From the NCBI GenBank assembly GCA_050943435.1, contig JBMNPE010000084.1, positions 1-5,875 on the forward strand: 5,875 nucleotides of DNA, in the 5' to 3' direction. The notes below the pieces were generated by a model. It had not been told where the DNA came from, ran no database searches, and was given only the letters and a program-made list of their open reading frames with translations. A program made the translations under genes and the position numbers. How positions within the stretch are numbered: position 1 is the first letter of the stretch; each line of letters opens with the position of its first letter. Below, piece after piece: positions 1 to 5,215 of this stretch. This stretch comes from RGIG5675 sp050943435 (GTDB lineage Bacteria; Bacillota; Clostridia; Oscillospirales; Ruminococcaceae).

Positions 1-419
1 AAAGGTTCCTGGTCTGCTCATTCGTGTCAGCAGGCAGCTTCTCCCTGTTCTATGTACTCCTCTCGCTCACCCCGAGGCTGTGGCCTTCCCTCTCAGGGAA
101 GCCTCTCATTGCGAGCATTACAGGGGCGTTGTTCGTGGGAGTCGGGGCAGGCCTCTGCGTCAGGGCCGGCGGTGCCCAGAGCGGAGACGACGCCCTCGCG
201 ATGATACTGGCGGAAAAGACCCGCCTTTCACTGACAGGGGCATATCTCATATCCGACCTCACGGTCCTTGCCCTGTCGCTCACATATATTCCGCCGAAGA
301 GGATCGTATACTCGCTCATCACTGTTCTGCTCTCCGGCCAGATAATAGGGCTCGTGCAGAAAATCCCCTGTTCCTGGAAGAAAGAGGAGGAGGCTGAACA
401 GCCCGCAGGAGGAAGATAA
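1..419 (+). CDS. YitT/YczE-like membrane protein, C-terminal part (5' end outside window)
   Basis: The reading frame is open from the left edge (codons from base 3) to TAA at 417-419, giving about 138 residues; the start lies outside the window. A GTG at 24 is in frame but sits inside a hydrophobic segment, so it is probably internal. Four likely membrane segments are visible: FLVCSFVSAGSFSLFYVLL, PLIASITGALFVGVGAGL, GAYLISDLTVLALSLTYI and RIVYSLITVLLSGQIIGLV. Between the second and third is the stretch VRAGGAQSGDDALAMIL, which resembles the YitT (DUF161) signature of a glycine-rich turn followed by a Gly-Asp and a small-residue helix. The protein ends in a short charged tail (KKEEEAEQ) and lacks the cytoplasmic DUF2179 domain found at the C-terminus of B. 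subtilis YitT. The family is integral to the inner membrane and its transport role is not established. It converges on the aminopeptidase gene. Family assignment is by motif memory; function is unknown. Confidence 0.75.
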   Translation, partial: RFLVCSFVSAGSFSLFYVLLSLTPRLWPSLSGKPLIASITGALFVGVGAGLCVRAGGAQSGDDALAMILAEKTRLSLTGAYLISDLTVLALSLTYIPPKRIVYSLITVLLSGQIIGLVQKIPCSWKKEEEAEQPAGGR

Positions 420-462
420 CGCCCGGAGCGCTTAAGGCTTATGCGCTGCCGGGCGTATTTTT
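420..462 (+). terminator. Rho-independent terminator of the YitT-like gene, possibly shared by the convergent gene
   Basis: The left arm CGCCCGGAGCGC (420-431) pairs with the right arm GCGCTGCCGGGCG (443-455): 12 base pairs with one bulged C, an 11-base loop, then TATTTTT (456-462). The stem starts on the base after the YitT-like stop codon, so it clearly ends the plus-strand transcript. Read on the minus strand, the same stem lies 8 to 15 bases past the aminopeptidase stop and is followed by TTATCTTCC, a poorer U-tract. Termination of the convergent operon there is plausible but weaker. Confidence 0.9.
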
Positions 463-470
463 CATGCCGT

Positions 471-1544
471 TCAGAGCTCTATGAGGTCCGTATCGCTCTC
501 GGTCAGGTCTATGGATCCGTCCTTTGTGAGCAGGATCATGTTCTCTATCCTCACGCCGAACTTCTTCTTGATGTAGATTCCGGGCTCTATCGTTATGACG
601 ACCCCCTCCTGCAGGATGCCGTCGTATCTCGGAGACGCCATCGGCCTCTCGTGGATCTCGAGCCCAAGCGAATGCCCGAGGGAATGCCCGAAGCATCCCT
701 TGTAGCCGGCGTCGTCGATTATCTTCCTTGCTATCCCGTCGAGCTGGGTCCCGGTCATTCCGGCCCTTGCCTTCTTCTTGGACTCGTTGTGAGCCCTGAG
801 CACCGTGTCGTATACGAGCCTCTGTTCTGCGCTTATCTCGCCCACGGCCACCGTTCTCGTCATGTCCGAGCAGTACCCTTCGAATTTCGAGCCGAAGTCC
901 ATGGTTACGAAGTCGCCCCTTGCGACCTTTCTGTGTCCGGGGACGCCGTGCGGCTTTGAGGTGTCCTGCCCAGTGAGGGCTATCGTGGAGAACGACGGGC
1001 CCTCGGACCCGAGCTTTCTCATCTCGTATTCGAGCTTTGCAGCGATCTGCAGCTCCTCAACTCCCGGGCGGATGTATTCGAGTATTTTGGAAAATGCCTC
1101 GTCCGTTATCTTCTGGGAAGCCTTTATCTTCTCTATTTCGTCCTGGGTCTTGACTGCCCTGGCATCCTCGCACTTTTCCCTGAGGCCCGAGTCGGCTACC
1201 AGCTCGATCTTCGGGAATTTTGCCCTGAGCTCGTTGTATCTCGAGATAGGGGCTGAATCCTCCAGGAACAGGGTCTTGATTCCGTACTTTGAGAGGAGAT
1301 CCCCCAGCTGCTCCATCGGCTCACCCTGCAGGATGACATTCACGCCCTTGTATGCGGTCTTTTCCGCAACCTCTATGTACCTGAAATCGATTATCAGGTC
1401 GGCATGGTCCGGGGTCACAAGCAGCATCCCTGCGTCTTCACATGGCACCCCGGAGACATACCTGAGATTCGCCCCGGAATCTATGAGCGCCGCCTCCGAA
1501 TTGGAACCAAGCAGCTCCCTCACGTATTCAATTCCCTTTTCCAT
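471..1544 (-). CDS. M24-family Xaa-Pro aminopeptidase
   Basis: This is a cytoplasmic metallopeptidase of the pita-bread fold that removes the N-terminal residue from peptides with proline at position 2. Residues 1 to about 130 form the creatinase-like N-terminal domain (LIDSGANLRYVSG, LLVTPDHADLIIDFRY). The rest is the catalytic domain. All five metal ligands are visible, counted from the start used here: D216 (TMDFGS), D227 (YCSDMTRT), H291 (GHSLGLEIHE), E320 (ITIEPGIY) and E334 (GVRIEN). Catalytic histidines appear at 199 (KPHGVPG) and 298 (EIHE). The length of 357 residues is typical of the short Firmicute PepP/PepQ/YqhT group; motifs alone do not separate aminopeptidase from prolidase. 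Two adjacent ATGs exist (1547 and 1544). AAGGAG at 1551-1556 lies 6 bases before 1544 but only 3 before 1547, so I prefer 1544; the longer form adds one Met. The gene overlaps the yqeG stop and is the last of its transcript. Confidence 0.93.
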   Translation of the reverse strand: MEKGIEYVRELLGSNSEAALIDSGANLRYVSGVPCEDAGMLLVTPDHADLIIDFRYIEVAEKTAYKGVNVILQGEPMEQLGDLLSKYGIKTLFLEDSAPISRYNELRAKFPKIELVADSGLREKCEDARAVKTQDEIEKIKASQKITDEAFSKILEYIRPGVEELQIAAKLEYEMRKLGSEGPSFSTIALTGQDTSKPHGVPGHRKVARGDFVTMDFGSKFEGYCSDMTRTVAVGEISAEQRLVYDTVLRAHNESKKKARAGMTGTQLDGIARKIIDDAGYKGCFGHSLGHSLGLEIHERPMASPRYDGILQEGVVITIEPGIYIKKKFGVRIENMILLTKDGSIDLTESDTDLIEL

Positions 1545-2056
1545 CATCTGCTCCTTTTCTGCCTTCCGGGCCCGTTTCTGTGGACCCTTCTCCTGAGAGG
1601 CCTCTCGAAAAATCTCTTGAATTTCACGAACGGGTATATGTCAGCGGCCATCGGGTCCACGAGAATTGACATTATCCCTGCATTTTTTGCGAACAGCACG
1701 TCTGTGAAGAACTGGTCCCCCACTGCGGCAGTCTGGCTCCTAGGGGCCCCTGCTGCCCTGACGGCCTCGTCTGCACACCTCGCCGACGGCTTTCCAGCTT
1801 TGCTCACGTAGGGCAGGCCGTACCTGTCTGCAAACGGCCTGACGCGCTCTTCAGCGTTGTTGGAAACTAGGGCCATTTCTATTCCGGCTGCCCTCACTTC
1901 TGTCATCCACTTGAGGACGTCGTCGGACAGCACCTTGACACCGTCAGGAGTGAGCGTCCCGTCGGCATCCAGAAGCAGCGCATGAATCCCGTTCTCCTCA
2001 AAGAACTGAGGGGTCGTGTCAGTGATTCTCCTGAAATAGAAATCTGGCGTCAGCAA
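1544..2056 (-). CDS. yqeG: YqeG-family HAD (subclass IIIA) phosphatase
   Basis: This is a predicted cytoplasmic phosphatase of the haloacid dehalogenase superfamily; the substrate is not known. Counted from the start used here (170 residues, near the 172 of B. subtilis YqeG), motif I is LLLDADGTL with nucleophile D30 and acid/base D32. Motif II is LVSNNAEER (S65), a lysine of the KAGKP stretch (86-90) is motif III, and motif IV is GDQFFTD (D114, D119). The N-terminus LLTPDFYFRRITDTTP matches the usual YqeG opening, and the KFKRFFERPLRRR stretch fits its basic C-terminus. The start is uncertain. TTG at 2056 has GGTGGG 6 bases upstream and gives the usual N-terminus. An in-frame TTG at 2083 would add nine residues but lies within a hairpin arm and has only a weak ribosome site. 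The gene follows rpsU and overlaps the aminopeptidase gene. In many Firmicutes yqeG precedes the ribosome-assembly GTPase gene yqeH, which is absent here. Confidence 0.88.
   Translation of the reverse strand: MLTPDFYFRRITDTTPQFFEENGIHALLLDADGTLTPDGVKVLSDDVLKWMTEVRAAGIEMALVSNNAEERVRPFADRYGLPYVSKAGKPSARCADEAVRAAGAPRSQTAAVGDQFFTDVLFAKNAGIMSILVDPMAADIYPFVKFKRFFERPLRRRVHRNGPGRQKRSR
1551..1556 (-). promoter_or_regulatory. Ribosome binding site of the aminopeptidase gene, deciding between two ATGs
   Basis: AAGGAG on the minus strand, inside the last codons of yqeG. The spacing is 6 bases to the ATG at 1544 and 3 to the ATG at 1547, which favours the second Met. The gene pair shares an ATGATG/TGA junction, typical of translational coupling. 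Confidence 0.75.
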
Positions 2057-2062
2057 AATGTT

Positions 2063-2068
2063 CCCACC
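2063..2068 (-). promoter_or_regulatory. Probable ribosome binding site of yqeG
   Basis: GGTGGG on the minus strand, one mismatch from GGAGG, 6 bases before the TTG at 2056. It begins 6 bases beyond the end of the 2075-2104 hairpin, so it should remain single-stranded when the hairpin forms. It supports 2056 over 2083 as the start. Confidence 0.55.
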
Positions 2069-2074
2069 ATAAAT

Positions 2075-2104
2075 CAACGGCAAGACATCTCTGCCTTGCC
2101 GTTG
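2075..2104 (-). other. Perfect 10-bp hairpin between rpsU and yqeG
   Basis: CAACGGCAAG (2075-2084) and CTTGCCGTTG (2095-2104) are exact reverse complements around a 10-base loop. In the minus-strand mRNA the hairpin begins 13 bases after the rpsU stop and is followed by ATTTATGGTGGG, which is too poor in U for a strong intrinsic terminator. It could be a leaky terminator or attenuator limiting yqeG relative to rpsU, or a 3' stabilising or processing structure for the rpsU message. The structure is seen directly; the role is inferred. Confidence 0.7.
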
Positions 2105-2117
2105 TCCCCTGTCTCAA

Positions 2118-2294
2118 TTATTTGTACTTGCGCTTGCGGGCAGCTTCGGACTTCTTTTTGCGGCGTACCGAAGGCTTCTCGTAATGTTCGCGTTTGCGGA
2201 CCTCGGCGAGAACGCCGGATCTCTGGCAAGAACGCTTAAAGCGTCTGAGTGCGCTGTCAAGAGACTCGCCTTCACGTACTCTTACTTCAGCCAT
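2118..2294 (-). CDS. rpsU: 30S ribosomal protein bS21
   Basis: A 58-codon gene, easily missed because of its size. The translation begins MAEVRVREGESLDSALRRF, continues through SGVLAEVRKREHYEKPSVRR and ends in the basic tail KKKSEAARKRKYK. This matches Firmicute bS21 along its whole length. The protein binds the small subunit near the 3' end of 16S rRNA, close to the anti-Shine-Dalgarno sequence, and helps translation initiation. The ATG at 2292-2294 is certain because the M-x-E-V/I-R-V N-terminus is conserved; the stop is TAA at 2118-2120. It is the first gene after a strong promoter and is followed by a hairpin and yqeG. In many Firmicutes rpsU is followed by yqeY; here it is not. Confidence 0.97.
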   Translation of the reverse strand: MAEVRVREGESLDSALRRFKRSCQRSGVLAEVRKREHYEKPSVRRKKKSEAARKRKYK

Positions 2295-2297
2295 TAA

Positions 2298-2314
2298 CCT
2301 CTTCTTCCCCCCTT
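2298..2314 (-). promoter_or_regulatory. Purine-only leader and ribosome binding site of rpsU with unusual spacing
   Basis: On the mRNA strand there is a 17-base purine run, AAGGGGGGAAGAAGAGG, followed by TTA and the ATG. The best Shine-Dalgarno match nearest the start (AAGAGG, 2298-2303) has only 3 bases of spacing, whereas the G-run (2307-2312) is 12 bases away. Neither is optimal, though the whole tract may contribute. Confidence 0.6.
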
Positions 2315-2349
2315 GTCCGCATTGCAGTTATAGTTTAAAAGCGAATTTA

Positions 2350-2378
2350 ATTCTATACGCATGGTTTATAAAAGTCAA
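2350..2378 (-). promoter_or_regulatory. Sigma-70/sigma-A type promoter of rpsU
   Basis: Reading the minus strand, the -35 is TTGACT (2373-2378) and the -10 is TAGAAT (2350-2355), with a 17-base spacer. Each box has one mismatch to consensus. The expected transcript start is near 2343, giving a leader of about 50 bases before the rpsU ATG. The surrounding gap is distinctly richer in A/T than the flanking genes. It should drive rpsU, yqeG and the aminopeptidase gene independently of the leuS transcript. Confidence 0.85.
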
Positions 2379-2428
2379 TGACGTATTTGCCCTGAATATC
2401 GGCATTTCCCGAAGTTTCTGCCACTCGG

Positions 2429-4843
2429 CTACTTCGCAACAATGTTGACTATCTTCCCGGGGACGTAAATCTCCTTGACTACCGACTTCCCCTCGAGGGA
2501 CTGGGCGACCTTTTCTTCCTTCTTTGCGGCATCGAGCGCGGTCTCCTTGTCCGCATCCCTCGCCACGGTTATCCTGCCCTTGACTTTGCCGTTGATCTGG
2601 ACTGCGATCTCGACTGTGTCGTCGAGTATCTTGCCTTCGTCATAGGTGGGCCAGCTGGAATACGCTATCGTGCCTTCAAAGCCGAGCTGCTGCCACATTT
2701 CCTCGGTGACGTGAGGGGCAAACGGGTTGAGGATCTTGAGGAAATCCCTCATTTCTCCTTTTGTGATGGAGCCCTTGTCGTAGAACTTGTTGACCATCGT
2801 CATCATCGCCGCTATTGCGGTGTTGAACCCGAGCTCCTCGATGTCATCGCTGACCTTTTTGACCACCCTGTGCATGTCATTTTCGAGGTCAGCGGAATAT
2901 CCCTCGTCCTGGGTCATCATGTCCTTGAGGTCCCAGACCCTGTCCAGGAACCTCCTGCAGCCCTTGATGCTCGAGGAGGACCACGGGGCGGCCTTCTGGA
3001 AGTCGCCCACGAACATCTCGTAGACCCTCATAGCGTCCGCGCCGTACTGGGCCACAATGTCGTCAGGATTGACGACATTTCCTCTTGACTTGGACATCTT
3101 TTCGCCGTCTTCGCCGAGGATCATGCCGTGGCTCGTCCTCTTGAGGTACGGCTCATTGTTCGGGACGACGCCGATGTCGTAGAGGAATTTGTACCAGAAC
3201 CTCGAATAGAGGAGGTGGAGGGTGGTGTGCTCCATGCCGCCGTTGTACCAGTCGACCGGGAGCCAGTAGTTCATCTCCTCCTTGGAGGCGAGTTCCTTGT
3301 CGTTGTGCGGGTCGGTATATCTTATGAAATACCAGGAAGAGCCCGCCCACTGGGGCATCGTGTCCGTCTCGCGCTTTGCGGGGCCTCCGCACTTCGGGCA
3401 TGTGCAGTTGACCCAGGAATCCATCTTAGCGAGAGGCGACTTGCCCTCGTCAGTCTGCGTATAGTTCCCGACCTCGGGGAGCTTGAGCGGAAGCTCATCC
3501 TCGGGAACCGGGACCCAGCCGCATTTCGGGCATTCGATCATCGGTATCGGCTCGCCCCAGTATCTCTGCCTCGAGAACACCCAGTCGCGGATCTTGAAGG
3601 CCGTCTTCTTTTCCCCGCAGCCGTTCTTCTCAAGCCAGTCTATTATCTTTTCCTTGGCCTCATTGACTGAAAGCCCGTCGAGCCAGTCGGAGTTCACCAT
3701 CGTGCCGACCCCGCCGTCGATGAAGGCCTGTTCCTCTATGCTGTCGTTGGATTTGCCCTTGACAACCCTTACTATCGGGAGGCCGTATTTCTTCGCGAAT
3801 TCATAGTCCCTCTGGTCGTGCGCAGGAACTGCCATTATGGCACCGGTTCCGTGCGTCGCAAGGACGTAGTCCGCTATGAATATCGGTATGTGCTTTCCGT
3901 TCACCGGATTGATGGCCTCTACGCCGTCAATCCTGACGCCGGTCTTTTCCTTTACGAGCTCGGAGCGCTCGAATTCCGACTTCTCCGCGGCCTCTTTCTG
4001 GTACTCGCGCACCTCGTCCATGTTCTTTATTAGTCCTGCCCACTTCTCTATGAGCTTGTGCTCCGGGGCCAGAACCATGTAGGTGACGCCGAATATGGTG
4101 TCGGGCCTTGTAGTATAAATGAGCATGTCATCACCGGCGGTCGTCTTGAAAGTGATGTCTGCGCCGTGCGACTGTCCGATCCAGTTGCGCTCGGAGAGCT
4201 TTATCTTGTCCATGTAGTCGACGGTGTCGAGGTCCTTGTCGAGCCTCTCCGCGTATTTGGTGATCGCGAGCATCCACTGGCTCTGGAGCTTCCTTATGAC
4301 CGGATGGTGGCATCTCTCGCAGACTCCGTTCACGACCTCCTCGTTTGCGAGGACGCACTTGCAGTGCGTGCAGAAGTTGACTGTCATCTCCTTCTTGTAG
4401 GCGAGGCCGTGCTTGTACATCTGCAGGAATATCCACTGGGTCCACTTGTAGTATTCGGGATCCGTGGTATTCACTGTCCTCGTCCAGTCGAAGGAGAATC
4501 CGAGGTCCTGCATCTGCTGCGTGAACCTCTTGATGTTCTTGGCTGTAACCACTGCCGGATGCACATGGTTCTCTATGGCGTAGTTTTCGGCCGGAAGCCC
4601 GAATGCGTCGAATCCTATCGGGAAGAGGACGTTGTAGCCCTGCATCCTGCGCTTGCGGGCGATGATGTCCATCCCCGTATAAGTCCTCGGGTGCCCGACA
4701 TGAAGCCCCTGTCCTGACGGATAAGGAAATTCGACGAGAGCGTAGTATTTGGGCTTTGAGTGGTCCTCAGAAGCCGCAAATGTGTTCTCGTCGACCCATT
4801 TTTTCTGCCACTTTTTCTCTATTCTTGTAAAATCGTATGACAT
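2429..4843 (-). CDS. leuS: Leucyl-tRNA synthetase
   Basis: This is a cytoplasmic class I aminoacyl-tRNA synthetase that charges tRNA-Leu and hydrolyses mischarged products. Counted from the start used here (804 residues, normal for the bacterial enzyme), the HIGH motif is HVGH at 48-51 in PYPSGQGLHVGHPRTYTG. A zinc-ribbon-like CxxC pair is at 158/161 and 175/178. The CP1 editing domain shows TTRPDT at 244-249 and GAIMAVPAHDQRDYEF with the editing aspartate near 346. Further features are the catalytic-core segment SRQRYWGEPIP, a second CxxC cluster, KMSKS at 582-586, the anticodon-binding helical domain and the C-terminal QINGKVKG-containing domain. No frameshift or missing catalytic residue is seen. 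An ATG four codons upstream (4855) overlaps the rsfS stop, but GAGG at 4850-4853 is spaced 6 bases from 4843, and MSYDFTRIEKKWQKKW is the usual LeuS opening. No clear intrinsic terminator follows. Confidence 0.98.
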   Translation of the reverse strand: MSYDFTRIEKKWQKKWVDENTFAASEDHSKPKYYALVEFPYPSGQGLHVGHPRTYTGMDIIARKRRMQGYNVLFPIGFDAFGLPAENYAIENHVHPAVVTAKNIKRFTQQMQDLGFSFDWTRTVNTTDPEYYKWTQWIFLQMYKHGLAYKKEMTVNFCTHCKCVLANEEVVNGVCERCHHPVIRKLQSQWMLAITKYAERLDKDLDTVDYMDKIKLSERNWIGQSHGADITFKTTAGDDMLIYTTRPDTIFGVTYMVLAPEHKLIEKWAGLIKNMDEVREYQKEAAEKSEFERSELVKEKTGVRIDGVEAINPVNGKHIPIFIADYVLATHGTGAIMAVPAHDQRDYEFAKKYGLPIVRVVKGKSNDSIEEQAFIDGGVGTMVNSDWLDGLSVNEAKEKIIDWLEKNGCGEKKTAFKIRDWVFSRQRYWGEPIPMIECPKCGWVPVPEDELPLKLPEVGNYTQTDEGKSPLAKMDSWVNCTCPKCGGPAKRETDTMPQWAGSSWYFIRYTDPHNDKELASKEEMNYWLPVDWYNGGMEHTTLHLLYSRFWYKFLYDIGVVPNNEPYLKRTSHGMILGEDGEKMSKSRGNVVNPDDIVAQYGADAMRVYEMFVGDFQKAAPWSSSSIKGCRRFLDRVWDLKDMMTQDEGYSADLENDMHRVVKKVSDDIEELGFNTAIAAMMTMVNKFYDKGSITKGEMRDFLKILNPFAPHVTEEMWQQLGFEGTIAYSSWPTYDEGKILDDTVEIAVQINGKVKGRITVARDADKETALDAAKKEEKVAQSLEGKSVVKEIYVPGKIVNIVAK

Positions 4844-4849
4844 TTCGCG

Positions 4850-4853
4850 CCTC
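4850..4853 (-). promoter_or_regulatory. Ribosome binding site deciding the leuS start
   Basis: GAGG overlaps the rsfS stop codon and lies 6 bases before the ATG at 4843. The upstream ATG at 4855 has only A-rich sequence with weak complementarity in front of it. The position implies coupling of rsfS and leuS translation. Confidence 0.7.
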
Positions 4854-5214
4854 ATTCAATGTCTTTCTTGATGTCTTCTATATCAATCTTTTCCGCATCC
4901 GCCCACAGCTTTTCCAGAGAATAGAAGCCCCTGGCTTCCTTGAGGAACAGGTGCACTATCACGCTGTTGTAGTCTATCAGTATCCATGCCGATCCGCTCA
5001 CGCCCTCGACCCTGGCGGGTTCGACCCCGGCCTTGCTCAGCTGGAACTCCACCTCGTCGGCAATGGCGTTGAGGTGCGTGGTGCTCGTGGCCGACGCTAT
5101 CACAAAATAATCGGAAAGCGTCGTCTGGCTCCCCACCTTGAGCACTGCTATGTCCTCCCCGAGCTTGTCGGATATGGCCTTGCAGGCTTTCTTGACTATT
5201 TCAAAAGGTTCCAT
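4852..5214 (-). CDS. rsfS: Ribosomal silencing factor RsfS (YbeB/Iojap/DUF143)
   Basis: RsfS binds protein uL14 of the large subunit and blocks 30S-50S joining when nutrients are short. The 120-residue product has the full family signature: LSDYFVIASATSTTHLNAIAD at about 33-53, then GSAWILIDYNSVIVHLFL with W77, D81 and H88, then EARGFYSLEKLW with F97, Y98, E101 and W104. The start at 5214 is chosen because GGAGG (5220-5224) lies 5 bases upstream and because MEPFEIVKKACKAISDK is the normal N-terminus. A further in-frame ATG at 5265 would add 17 residues encoded inside the LCP gene and is not needed. The gene starts one base after the LCP stop and ends 8 bases before leuS, so the three genes should share a transcript. 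LCP-rsfS-leuS is a familiar Firmicute order. Confidence 0.96.
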   Translation of the reverse strand: MEPFEIVKKACKAISDKLGEDIAVLKVGSQTTLSDYFVIASATSTTHLNAIADEVEFQLSKAGVEPARVEGVSGSAWILIDYNSVIVHLFLKEARGFYSLEKLWADAEKIDIEDIKKDIE

Positions 5215-5215
5215 T

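Noticed and set aside
805..1596. Long plus-strand open frame (263 codons) opposite the aminopeptidase gene
   Set aside because: It lies antisense to a gene with all catalytic motifs intact. Its translation is serine-rich and low in complexity, as expected from the reverse strand of a GC-rich gene, and it shows no recognisable motif.
2077..2091. Tiny open frame (ATG TCT TGC CGT TGA) in the hairpin loop and arm
   Set aside because: Four codons with no real ribosome site; too short to distinguish from chance and with no leader-peptide signature.
2322..2352. Possible plus-strand promoter (TTGCAG and an AT-rich -10) in the leuS-rpsU gap
   Set aside because: It would drive antisense RNA into leuS and there is no plus-strand gene downstream. 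The AT-rich gap makes chance matches likely.
2386..2428. Possible intrinsic terminator after leuS
   Set aside because: Only a short imperfect stem (CCGAGT with ACTTCGG) can be drawn and no U-tract follows, so termination of the leuS transcript here is not supported.
2414..2429. tRNA-like string GCCGAGTGGCAG just after leuS
   Set aside because: It resembles the D-arm of a class II tRNA, but no acceptor stem, anticodon arm or T-arm can be built around it.
3128..3670. Plus-strand open frame (180 codons) opposite leuS
   Set aside because: It is the reverse-strand shadow of the leuS catalytic core, rich in valine, arginine and leucine, with no independent support.
4058..4717. Long plus-strand open frame (219 codons) opposite leuS
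   Set aside because: It covers the HIGH-motif and editing-domain region of leuS on the other strand. Codon pattern and composition follow from leuS; there is no domain or convincing ribosome site.
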